From contig CAYQTE010000120.1 of the NCBI GenBank assembly GCA_964420285.1, positions 1 through 9,432 on the forward strand: a stretch of DNA of 9,432 nucleotides, read 5' to 3'. The DNA is from CAYQTE01 sp964420285. Its GTDB lineage: Bacteria; Planctomycetota; Phycisphaerae; Tepidisphaerales; Tepidisphaeraceae. The stretch's first letter is position 1. Each line of letters starts with the position of its first letter. The notes under the pieces were generated by a model. It was given only the letters and a program-made list of their open reading frames with translations. It did not search any database and was not told the DNA's origin. The position numbers and the translations under genes are program-made. Below, piece by piece: positions 1 through 5,195 of the stretch.

Positions 1-424
1 GCAGCGGATGGAGTTCATGCTGGCGGTGTTGTCCCGCTGGCTCGTTGCGGCCTGCCCGGCCGCTGGGCGCCACGCCCGACGCCGCGGCGGTGTTACCGCA
101 TTCGGCCGTGCTGCGTTACCTCCAGCGAATTGCGGCCTGCTTTCCTTCTGTTACCAAGCGGGCGCCACCGGCGAAGGCCGGTAAATACGACATTGTCGAG
201 AGATTAAGTAGGGAATTGCCCGGCGGGCCAATTCGGCGCGCCCAGATCGCACTCGGCCGGGCCAAGTTGCTATCAAGTTCCAACTCCTACAGGCGAAGTT
301 CCGACTTTTTCGACACGTTTAGGGCCTGTTTTCGGCACGATGTTTGGCGCCAACCGCGATATTTGGCTGGAAAGCGGGGTCTGGGGTTTTGAAGATTTGA
401 GATTTCGGGCTGCGGGGTGGCGCC
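1..424. other. Gene-free left edge, possibly holding the 3' tail of an upstream gene
   Basis: No recognisable protein is encoded here. One plus-strand frame is open from the window edge (base 2) to a TAA at 182-184. Its first roughly 25 codons have very high G/C at third positions, like the real genes nearby, and it reads QRMEFMLAVLSRWLVAA before becoming Arg/Gly-rich. It could be the tail of a gene entering from the left, but the signal fades well before the stop. The longer open frame at 45-392 has mixed third-position composition and no domain I recognise, so I do not call it. The rest is the upstream region of the peroxidase gene and includes one hairpin. Confidence 0.35.
213..234. terminator. 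Hairpin, possible factor-independent stop without T-tract
   Basis: The arms GAATTG (213-218) and CAATTC (229-234) are perfectly complementary. The stem continues as CCC/GGG around a GGC loop, with one bulged C at 228. It lies about 30 bases after the possible end of an upstream reading frame. No run of T follows on either strand, so termination is only a guess; it could also be an operator-like inverted repeat. Confidence 0.3.
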
Positions 425-430
425 TAGAAT
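425..430 (+). promoter_or_regulatory. Candidate -10 element of the peroxidase gene
   Basis: TAGAAT at 425-430, followed by CG, lies 54 bases before the peroxidase start codon. The same octamer TAGAATCG occurs in the better-formed promoter at 6216-6245. No convincing -35 is present at 16-19 bases spacing; TTGAGA at 397-402 is 22 bases away, too far for a standard sigma70 promoter. Confidence 0.35.
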
Positions 431-483
431 CGTCGCGGCTGCATTGACGCGTGTTCTGAGCGGCCTTTTTTGTCGGAGGAACT

Positions 484-1092
484 ATGACTGTCGGACGACT
501 GGTGATTGCCCTGGCGGTGATGATCGTGGTGTGCGGGTTGTCCCTGCGGATGGCCGCGGGCGATGGAGCGGCGACGCGGCCGTCAACCCGGCCGGACGTG
601 CCGGCGGTGTTGAATTTCACCATGCAGTCCCTGGCCGGTCAGGATGTGGACCTGGGGCAATACAAGGGGAAAGTCGTGCTGATCGTAAACACGGCCAGCC
701 TTTGCGGGAACACGCCGCAGTATGCGCCGCTGGAGGCGCTGCACGAAAAGTACAAGGACAAGGGATTGGCGGTTCTCGGATTCCCGTGCAATCAGTTCGG
801 CGCCCAAGAGCCGGGCACGGCCAAGGACATCAGCACATTTTGCACCAACGAGTATCACATCACCTTTGACATGTTCGCCAAGATCGAGGTGAACGGCGAC
901 GGTGCGTGTCCGCTGTACAAATATCTCACCGACAAGGAGACCGATCCGAAGAATCCCGGGCCGATCACGTGGAACTTCGAGAAATTCCTGATCTCCCGGC
1001 AGGGGCAGATAGTTACGCGCTGGGTGCCCAAGACGCAGCCGGATGCGCCCGAGGTGGTCAAGGCGATCGAGGCCGAATTGGCCAAGTCGTGA
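484..1092 (+). CDS. Exported glutathione peroxidase (Cys type, thioredoxin-dependent class)
   Basis: This enzyme reduces hydrogen peroxide and organic or lipid hydroperoxides. The 202-residue protein starts at ATG with GGAGGA at 475-480, three bases upstream. Residues 5-23 form a signal peptide core, followed by an acidic and Thr/Arg/Pro-rich linker (about 27-38), so it probably acts in the periplasm. The peroxidase domain covers 40-200. The peroxidatic Cys74 is in NTASLCGNTPQY; the catalytic partners are Gln108 in FPCNQFGAQEP and Trp163-Asn164 in ITWNF. Cys120 in STFCTNEY matches the resolving cysteine of plant and insect type enzymes that use thioredoxin, so glutathione is probably not the donor. 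Cys17 lies in the hydrophobic segment but VVC is a poor lipobox, so a lipoprotein is less likely. folD follows after 63 bases on the same strand. The family call is secure; donor and location are inferred. Confidence 0.93.
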   Translation: MTVGRLVIALAVMIVVCGLSLRMAAGDGAATRPSTRPDVPAVLNFTMQSLAGQDVDLGQYKGKVVLIVNTASLCGNTPQYAPLEALHEKYKDKGLAVLGFPCNQFGAQEPGTAKDISTFCTNEYHITFDMFAKIEVNGDGACPLYKYLTDKETDPKNPGPITWNFEKFLISRQGQIVTRWVPKTQPDAPEVVKAIEAELAKS

Positions 1093-1155
1093 GCCCGGGT
1101 GCGTCAGGAACGGCCGCGCTACCCAAGGCAGTCCCGCGCGACTATTATCGGCGAC

Positions 1156-2022
1156 ATGGCTGCAAAGATCATTGATGGTGTGGCGCTGGGAAACCGGATT
1201 CGGGCGGATATCGCCGATGCCGTTGCCAAGCTGCGAAACGACGGGCATCCGGTTCAACTCAATGCGATTCTGGTGGGCAGTTCACCGGCCGGGGAGCTTT
1301 ATGCGCGGCGGCAGGGCGAGGCCTGCCGGGCGGTGGGGATCGGGTATGAACTGGTGACGCTGCCGGCGGAGGCGACGGCCGAGCAGGTGAGCGGTGAGAT
1401 CGCAAGGCTGAACGCGGATCGTGCGGTGACGGGGATCATGCTGCATCAGCCGTTGCCGCCCCAGCTTGAGGCGACCGCGCTGCAATATCAGATCGCTCCA
1501 GTGAAGGATGTGGAAGGAGTGAACCCGGCCAACCTGGGATATTTGTTGTGCGGTCAGACGCGAATCGCGCCCTGCACGGCCGGGGCGGTGATGGAGATGA
1601 TCAAGAGCACGGGGATCAACCTTCGCGGGGCTGAGGCGGTGGTGGTGGGGGCCAGCGAGATCGCGGGCAAGCCGATCGTCATGCTGCTGAGCGAGGAGCG
1701 GGCGACGGTGACATTATGCCGCTCGGCGACGGCGGATTTGGCGGGGCACACGCGCCGGGCGGACGTGCTGGTGGCGGCGGTGGGGAAAGTGGGATTGATC
1801 AGCGGCGAGATGGTGCGGCCGGGCGCGTGCGTGATCGACGTGGGGATCAATCGCGTGCGCGGAGCGGACGGCACGATGCGAACGGTGGGGGATGTGGATT
1901 ACGCCAGCGTGCTGGACGTGGCGGGGTATGTATCGCCGGTGCCGGGCGGGGTGGGGCCGGTGACGGTGGCAATGCTGCTGAAGAACACGCTCCGCGGCGC
2001 GATGCTGGCGCTGGGGAAATAA
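1156..2022 (+). CDS. folD: FolD family methylenetetrahydrofolate dehydrogenase (cyclohydrolase residues altered)
   Basis: FolD normally oxidises 5,10-methylene-THF to methenyl-THF with NADP and then hydrolyses it to 10-formyl-THF in the cytosol. I chose ATG 1156 over an in-frame GTG at 1099 because it gives MAAKIIDG, the usual N-terminus, and 288 residues, the length of the E. coli enzyme. No clear Shine-Dalgarno precedes it. The nucleotide site is VVVGASEIAGKP (162-173) and the family signature PVPGGVGPVT is at 261-270. Tyr49 of the active site is kept, but the catalytic lysine is Gln53, the glutamine of the VQLPLP motif is His97, and the aspartate of KDVDG is Glu120. In the human enzyme the corresponding Lys56, Gln100 and Asp125 govern cyclohydrolase activity and folate binding. 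The fold is certain; a dehydrogenase-only role is inference. It may be co-transcribed with the peroxidase. Confidence 0.93.
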   Translation: MAAKIIDGVALGNRIRADIADAVAKLRNDGHPVQLNAILVGSSPAGELYARRQGEACRAVGIGYELVTLPAEATAEQVSGEIARLNADRAVTGIMLHQPLPPQLEATALQYQIAPVKDVEGVNPANLGYLLCGQTRIAPCTAGAVMEMIKSTGINLRGAEAVVVGASEIAGKPIVMLLSEERATVTLCRSATADLAGHTRRADVLVAAVGKVGLISGEMVRPGACVIDVGINRVRGADGTMRTVGDVDYASVLDVAGYVSPVPGGVGPVTVAMLLKNTLRGAMLALGK

Positions 2023-2023
2023 A

Positions 2024-2038
2024 GTCCGGGAGCCGGAC
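2024..2038. terminator. Hairpin between convergent genes
   Basis: GTCCGG (2024-2029) and CCGGAC (2033-2038) form a perfect 6-bp GC-rich stem with loop GAG. It begins one base after the folD stop codon and lies 17 bases beyond the stop of the facing membrane-protein gene. Being symmetric, it could end transcription in both directions. There is no T-tract, so the role is tentative. Confidence 0.45.
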
Positions 2039-2055
2039 AAGTGGGGGATGACCGG

Positions 2056-2505
2056 CTAACGAGTGATCGCCAGCAGGAATATCCATACGGTGATGAAGAT
2101 CGGCGGCAGACCCAGAGGCCCCATCAGGCTGAGCAGGATGGTGAGGTTGCGGCCCTGGATGAGCGGCAGGGTGAAATCGGTATAGGGTTCGATGGCGGGC
2201 GGTTCGTCGCCGCTGGGCAGGGTTTGGCTGCGGTAGAAGTTGCGGAGGCTGGCCTTGGCGATGACGCCGGCGACGATGCTACAGAAGATGAGAGTCGCGA
2301 CCAGGGCGGCGACGATGGGGATAAGGACGGCCAGTTTGTTGCGGACCGGGGCGGGGGATTCGCCGGTGACGACGGCGAAAGCGGTAAAGAAGAACGACTG
2401 GCTGGCGATGAGCCAACTGAGGCGTTGGGTGACGAGATTGTCCTCGTGTTCGATGCGGGATCGCACAATGCGGTAGAAATCGAGTGCGGTGGAGGAGTCG
2501 GGCAT
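2056..2505 (-). CDS. Small integral membrane protein, function unknown
   Basis: I do not recognise a named family. From ATG at 2505 the protein has 149 residues; an in-frame TTG at 2514 would add only three. A charged N-terminal helix (about 8-30, with RSRIEHEDNLVTQR) leads into a first hydrophobic span at about 30-47 (WLIASQSFFFTAFAV). A second span is at 58-82 and a third at about 121-146, ending close to the C-terminus. A roughly 35-residue polar, proline-containing loop (84-118) separates spans two and three. The pattern HEDxLVxQRLxWLxxSQxFxF recalls conserved hypothetical inner-membrane proteins seen in many bacteria. There are no cysteine pairs, metal-binding histidine clusters or enzymatic motifs. 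It is alone on its strand, convergent with folD, and no good promoter or Shine-Dalgarno is visible. Coding status is well supported by the regular hydrophobic spans. Confidence 0.72.
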   Translation of the reverse strand: MPDSSTALDFYRIVRSRIEHEDNLVTQRLSWLIASQSFFFTAFAVVTGESPAPVRNKLAVLIPIVAALVATLIFCSIVAGVIAKASLRNFYRSQTLPSGDEPPAIEPYTDFTLPLIQGRNLTILLSLMGPLGLPPIFITVWIFLLAITR

Positions 2506-2747
2506 GTTCGACAAATATCGGCCAGAAGGATGATTTGCCGCCAGCGGGGCGAGGAGCCGCGGGGCGTTATGGGACGCGGCCGGGGAAACGGGCCTTTTTT
2601 ACATTTTCTTGAGTGAGCTGTTGTTTTTTTTCAAGGTACTCGACGAAGCCACCCCGCTTGGAGTACAATCCGCTTGACGCGATGGCGAAAAGTGGTTGCA
2701 AATGCGTTCACGCGATGCAACAAAGGTGGATTGAATTTGTAGAAGAA

Positions 2748-2770
2748 GCAGCGGCGATCGCGGCCGCTGC
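2748..2770. promoter_or_regulatory. Hairpin I of the RHH leader
   Basis: GCAGCGGC (2748-2755) and GCCGCTGC (2763-2770) form a perfect 8-bp stem around a 7-base loop that includes part of a GCGATCGC palindrome. It is the first of three consecutive hairpins before the RHH gene at 2958. No T-run follows on either strand, which argues against an intrinsic terminator. Confidence 0.45.
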
Positions 2771-2797
2771 CCGAGGCGAAGGATGGGGGTTGAAAAC

Positions 2798-2833
2798 CGT
2801 TTGCCGGCTCCAATAACGGAGCACGGCAAAACG
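2798..2833. promoter_or_regulatory. Hairpin II of the RHH leader (long stem, core repeated upstream of the second RHH gene)
   Basis: The left arm 2798-2811 pairs with 2818-2833 in 14 base pairs interrupted by two single bulged A residues (2823 and 2831). The loop is AATAAC. The tip GCTCC-AAT-aa-CGGAGC recurs, lacking only the two A of the loop, at 3243-3256 upstream of the second RHH gene. The bulged but otherwise exact stem looks more like RNA structure than a protein site. On the minus strand it is followed by GGTTTTC, a poor terminator tail with no minus gene to serve. Confidence 0.5.
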
Positions 2834-2847
2834 AGTGTGAAATATGT

Positions 2848-2875
2848 TGTGTAGGCATCGTGTGATGACTACACA
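2848..2875. promoter_or_regulatory. Hairpin III / 28-base inverted repeat, candidate RHH operator
   Basis: TGTGTAG (2848-2854) is the exact complement of CTACACA (2869-2875). After one mismatched pair (G2855/A2868) the symmetry resumes as CATC/GATG around loop GTGT. Eleven of twelve pairs match. It lies 82 bases before the first RHH start codon. RHH regulators often repress their own gene by binding short palindromes, so this is a reasonable operator candidate; it could equally be the third stem of a structured leader. Confidence 0.42.
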
Positions 2876-2957
2876 TGAATCACGTCGACGCAAGTCGCAG
2901 TGAGGCTGGGCCTATGCAGGTCATGAACCGAAAGCGGGGAGAAAGGGCACTAAGATA

Positions 2958-3185
2958 ATGGCAGCAAAACGCGCGATCATGCGGATCCAAGTGGATGCGC
3001 AGACGAAATCCCGGATGGACAAGTTGTGCGATAAGCGAGGCATGACGCAAATAGCGCTGATGTCCCGCGTCGCCAACTGGTTCCTGAACCAGGACGAGAC
3101 AGTCCAGGCCCTGGTGCTTGGGGCACTGTCGGAAGAGTCGCTGGCACCACTGGCTCGGACGCTCCTGGAACGTCTGGACAAATAA
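2958..3185 (+). CDS. Ribbon-helix-helix (CopG/Arc-like) small protein, copy 1
   Basis: This 75-residue protein fits the ribbon-helix-helix fold, which forms DNA-binding dimers. A basic start and a beta strand (about 6-13, AIMRIQVD) lead to helix A (about 14-28) with the turn RGM, then a long helix B from MTQIALMSR to about residue 55, and a C-terminal extension with a last helix (about 58-73). Alternating Arg8 and Gln10 in the strand would face the major groove. About 30 of 75 positions match the second copy at 3332-3562, including IMRI, GMTQ, MSR, WF and QDE. The upstream AAAGGG (2943-2946) is 11 bases from ATG, a weak ribosome site. Regulation by its own operator is suggested by the inverted repeat at 2848-2875. 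No toxin gene is adjacent on this strand, so an antitoxin role is not supported. The fold call is inferred from pattern. Confidence 0.78.
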   Translation: MAAKRAIMRIQVDAQTKSRMDKLCDKRGMTQIALMSRVANWFLNQDETVQALVLGALSEESLAPLARTLLERLDK

Positions 3186-3230
3186 TCGCAACTGTCGCAA
3201 AGGCAGATTGTCCGCCGCCATGCCGCCACG

Positions 3231-3260
3231 CCCGGCCCATTCGCTCCAATCGGAGCCGGG
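3231..3260. promoter_or_regulatory. Hairpin between the two RHH genes, related to hairpin II
   Basis: CCCGGC (3231-3236) pairs with GCCGGG (3255-3260), and TCC (3245-3247) with GGA (3252-3254) around loop AATC. Alternatively GCTCC (3243-3247) pairs with GGAGC (3252-3256). The tip GCTCCAATCGGAGC matches hairpin II at 2807-2822 apart from two missing loop A residues. It stands 45 bases after the first RHH stop and 71 bases before the second RHH start, so it could end one transcript or lead the next. Confidence 0.45.
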
Positions 3261-3331
3261 TATTTGTCGGGCGGCCAACGGGGTACCCTTATCACTGTTT
3301 ATCAACGGAGCGGGAAGACGATTGAAGGACT

Positions 3332-3562
3332 ATGGCTCGTCGAGTAATCATGCGGATTGAAATAACCCCTCGCGCTAAAGACGCCCTGACGGGCTTCTGC
3401 GGCCGTGTGGGTATGACCCAAGTCGCCGCCATGTCACGCATGGTGGACTGGTTCTCAGAGCAGGACGAAGTCGTGCAGGCCGCCATCATGGGGCTGTACC
3501 CGACAGACATCCGCGCCGACATCGCCAGGCTGATCCTGGAAAAGATGGCCGGCTCGAAATAG
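3332..3562 (+). CDS. Ribbon-helix-helix (CopG/Arc-like) small protein, copy 2
   Basis: This 76-residue paralog of the preceding gene lies 146 bases downstream on the same strand. It has the same plan: strand RVIMRIEIT (about 4-12), helix A to FCGRVGM, helix B from MTQVAAMSRMVDWF on, then a C-terminal helix ending in LILEKMAGSK. Roughly 40 percent of residues match copy 1, so the duplication is old or the copies have diverged for different sites or partners. Its strand residues Arg7 and Glu9 differ from copy 1 (Arg8, Gln10), consistent with altered DNA specificity. GAAGGA (3324-3329) lies only two bases before ATG, and AGCGGGAAGA (3309-3318) repeats the block found upstream of copy 1. The gene ends 7 bases from the stop of a minus-strand small ORF. 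Function beyond DNA binding is unknown. Confidence 0.78.
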   Translation: MARRVIMRIEITPRAKDALTGFCGRVGMTQVAAMSRMVDWFSEQDEVVQAAIMGLYPTDIRADIARLILEKMAGSK

Positions 3563-3577
3563 CCGTTCCTTAAACGG
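3563..3577. terminator. Short hairpin between convergent ends
   Basis: CCGTT (3563-3567) and AACGG (3573-3577) form a 5-bp stem with loop CCTTA. It begins directly after the TAG of the second RHH gene and contains the TAA (3570-3572) of the facing 46-residue ORF in its loop and right arm. No T-run follows. It may serve as a weak two-way stop. Confidence 0.33.
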
Positions 3578-3710
3578 GCGGCAGTTTGTAACAATTCGGC
3601 ACCAGCACCGGCGGTGCGCCAATGGCGGCGTATTGGCCCGTGCTGAGGTTGTCGAACCGCTCGACTTCGGCGTCGAATCGTACGCGAATCTCTCTGACGG
3701 TGGGTTTCAT
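3570..3710 (-). CDS. 46-residue small ORF, translationally coupled to the kinase gene
   Basis: On the minus strand ATG (3710-3708) overlaps the kinase stop TGA (3709-3707) as ATGA, the classic arrangement for coupled translation. The frame runs 46 codons to TAA. The N-terminal 30 residues are strongly charged and helix-like (MKPTVREIRVRFDAEVERF, then DNLSTGQYAAIGAP). From memory this resembles the first helix of a planctomycete class I SAM methyltransferase family (RFDxxVERFxNLxTGQ, then APL). The tail, PPVLVPNCYKLPPV, does not continue as a methyltransferase, and the remaining body of such an enzyme is absent: the next sequence is the RHH gene in reverse. So it is either a true small protein or the stub of a methyltransferase cut by rearrangement. 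There is one cysteine and no membrane span. It was missed by length filters, not by lack of coding signal. Confidence 0.55.
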   Translation of the reverse strand: MKPTVREIRVRFDAEVERFDNLSTGQYAAIGAPPVLVPNCYKLPPV

Positions 3711-5014
3711 GGCTGGCTTGCACCAGCGCCGGGCGGAAGGGGTATGGGCGCCGGCTTGATTCCCAGCGAGCGCTCGATGCGCTCGATGCCGGCCAGGATG
3801 TCGCGCGCCGAGCGGAAGGCCGGCCTGGTCGGATCGGGCGGGCGGAGGATCTTCTCCGTCAGCCGCGCCAGTTCGATCGCCTCGGGGCTGGCGGCGTCGT
3901 ACTGGATCAGCCCGCGCAGATCGGGGTTGGTCTGGGGCGCATTGATCTGAACGGCCAGGTAGAAATAATCAACCGCCTTGTCCACGCGATGCAGACCGCA
4001 GGTGATGGCGTGGCTGGTGACCTGGCCGCTGCGGCTCATGGCGCCCAGCATGCGCTGGATTTCGCTGGTCCGCATGAGTTCCTCGAACAGGCCGTTGAGC
4101 AGCGGATTCTGTTTGAGGTCTTCATCGTCGCGCACGGCCGATCCGAAATCGACGAAACCCACCCCGTGATCGGTCACGACGAAATTATCCAGCCGCAGGT
4201 CCAGGTGGATGACGTGGGCATGCTCGTGGAGCACGCGGAGCAGGTCGGCGCTCTGGCGGGCGAAGTTGAGCTGGGCGATCGGCTGGCCGCCGTTGCGCAG
4301 CCACGACATCATGAACCGACGGACGTAGCCGCGTGAGTCCTGCTCGACGTCCAGGAGCCTGGGGACTCGATGGCGGTATTCCTCCGGCAGGTCGCGGTGG
4401 AGAATCTTGAGGATCGCGACCTCGCGGGTCAGAAAAATCGGGAAGATCTTTTCGGTGAACTTGCGGACGCGTTTCTCAATGATCTGCGTATCCAGATCGG
4501 GCCAGCGCGCCCGCAGGCGGTCGCTGAGCATCTGCGCCGATGGAACTTCCTTGGCGACCACCAGCCCTTCGCCAGGCGCCGGCCGGTGCAGATACACATG
4601 ATGCGTGAAGCGGTCGCTGATCTCGCCGACCTGCGTGAGATGCACGCGGCAGGCGGCGAAGAAATGATGCCGGCGCCGCAGGAACGGGATTCTCCAGATG
4701 GGCCGGCTGACGCTTTGCGAGCCGTGGGTGATTTCAAATCCGGCTTCGGCGAACTTGCGCTCGACTGCGTTGACCAGATCGGCCGAGCGGGCCACGAAGA
4801 TGAATGTCCCGCCCCAGCGCAGGCGTGGAAAGATCTCGCTGGGCAGGTGTGGATCGTCCGGCCCGGCGCAGAGGAAATCCACCATGTCCGGGCCGGCGTC
4901 GCTGGAATTGCGCATCGACCGGCTGCGCAATTCGGGATCGTGCGCGGCCAGCCGAACGGCGACGGCGTCAAACAGACCGGGCTGTTCCAGGGCGGACGTT
5001 GTCATCCAGATCAT
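3707..5014 (-). CDS. Protein-kinase-like enzyme with methyltransferase-like N-terminal region
   Basis: I place the start at ATG 5014 (435 residues); ATG 5005 and TTG 5077 are alternatives and none has a clear Shine-Dalgarno. Residues about 20-130 read like the second half of a Rossmann methyltransferase: strand DMVDFLCAG (43-51), a helix, LRWGGTFIFVA (65-75), a helix, FEIT, then basic strands to HFFAACRV. The glycine-rich SAM motif I is missing, so binding of SAM is doubtful. Residues about 137-300 form a kinase fold: Lys155 in VVAKEV, Glu198 in TREVAI, Asp272 and Asn277 in HLDLRLDN, Asp289 in VDFGSA. All catalytic residues are present, though no glycine-rich loop is obvious. This resembles atypical small-molecule, sugar or LPS-core kinases (HxDxxxxN, DFG) as much as Ser/Thr kinases. 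The C-terminal 130 residues are helical and proline-rich at the end. No signal peptide or membrane span. Substrate unknown. Confidence 0.8.
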   Translation of the reverse strand: MIWMTTSALEQPGLFDAVAVRLAAHDPELRSRSMRNSSDAGPDMVDFLCAGPDDPHLPSEIFPRLRWGGTFIFVARSADLVNAVERKFAEAGFEITHGSQSVSRPIWRIPFLRRRHHFFAACRVHLTQVGEISDRFTHHVYLHRPAPGEGLVVAKEVPSAQMLSDRLRARWPDLDTQIIEKRVRKFTEKIFPIFLTREVAILKILHRDLPEEYRHRVPRLLDVEQDSRGYVRRFMMSWLRNGGQPIAQLNFARQSADLLRVLHEHAHVIHLDLRLDNFVVTDHGVGFVDFGSAVRDDEDLKQNPLLNGLFEELMRTSEIQRMLGAMSRSGQVTSHAITCGLHRVDKAVDYFYLAVQINAPQTNPDLRGLIQYDAASPEAIELARLTEKILRPPDPTRPAFRSARDILAGIERIERSLGIKPAPIPLPPGAGASQP

Positions 5015-5111
5015 TTTTCGGCCACAGATTACATCCGGACGCCGTCGGAGGCCGGCGCGTGAAAGACATTTGTACAACTATCGGCGGGAAATCACAATGT
5101 TCTTTCGGGCG

Positions 5112-5126
5112 GTTTTCGATCAAAAC
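5112..5126. promoter_or_regulatory. Inverted repeat between the divergent kinase and hemC genes
   Basis: GTTTT (5112-5116) and AAAAC (5122-5126) are exact complements around CGATC. AT-rich dyad symmetry in an otherwise GC-rich divergent intergenic region could mark an operator or a promoter-associated site. No complete -35/-10 pair could be assigned to either gene here. Confidence 0.25.
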
Positions 5127-5156
5127 GCGATATCCATTCGCCTGGAGGCGGCCGCA

Positions 5157-5195
5157 ATGGCGTCCATCGGCAATGTTGTTAACATGGCGGCATGA
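5157..5195 (+). CDS. Candidate 12-codon leader ORF overlapping the hemC start
   Basis: ATG at 5157 is preceded by GGAGG (5144-5148) with 8 bases spacing, a better ribosome site than hemC itself has. The frame encodes MASIGNVVNMAA and stops at TGA 5193-5195, overlapping the hemC ATG as ATGA. The frame is open upstream to another ATG at 5098 without a Shine-Dalgarno. An ATGTT-GTT-AACAT dyad (5173-5185) lies within the last codons. The layout suggests that ribosomes ending the leader re-start on hemC. No regulatory amino-acid run is present. Confidence 0.4.
   Translation: MASIGNVVNMAA
5173..5185 (+). promoter_or_regulatory. Small dyad next to the hemC start
   Basis: ATGTT (5173-5177) and AACAT (5181-5185) pair around GTT, ending six bases before the hemC start codon. 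As RNA it would form a weak 5-bp stem that translation of the leader ORF would open. Its short AT-rich stem makes this speculative. Confidence 0.25.

Larger units (their letters stand above)
2506..2957. other. Gene-free 450-base region upstream of the first RHH gene
   Basis: No convincing gene lies here. The plus-strand frame 2613-2816 and the minus-strand frames over 2599-2893 show no domain and no coding-like third-position pattern. The region holds two runs of T (2595-2600 and 2624-2631), a TACAAT at 2664-2669 that could be a -10 without a clear -35, and then three successive hairpins between 2748 and 2875, described separately. It may be a long structured 5' leader or a small RNA gene. 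Confidence 0.5.

Noticed and set aside
45..392. Open plus-strand frame of 115 codons upstream of the peroxidase gene
   Set aside because: No domain, no ribosome site, mixed third-position composition and a low-complexity Arg/Ser-rich translation; treated as chance.
484..1092. Selenocysteine-containing glutathione peroxidase
   Set aside because: The active-site codon is an ordinary Cys codon, with no in-frame TGA.
583..1257. 224-codon minus frame opposite the peroxidase and folD start
   Set aside because: Shadow of two well-identified genes; no independent motif or start signal.
2578..2600. GGCC-loop-GGCC followed by six T, resembling an intrinsic terminator on the plus strand
   Set aside because: Only four to five pairs with a bulge and no plus-strand gene within 550 bases upstream that still needs ending.
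2041..2616. 191-codon plus frame opposite the membrane protein
   Set aside because: Its translation is Gly/Asp-rich without pattern, while the minus frame gives three regular hydrophobic spans.
2958..3562. Toxin-antitoxin module with the RHH proteins as antitoxins
   Set aside because: No RelE/ParE/MazF-like or other toxin gene is adjacent on the same strand; two RHH paralogs in a row do not make a module.
4370..5062. 230-codon plus frame opposite the kinase gene
   Set aside because: The opposite strand has complete kinase motifs; the translation here is Glu/Asp/Arg-rich shadow sequence.
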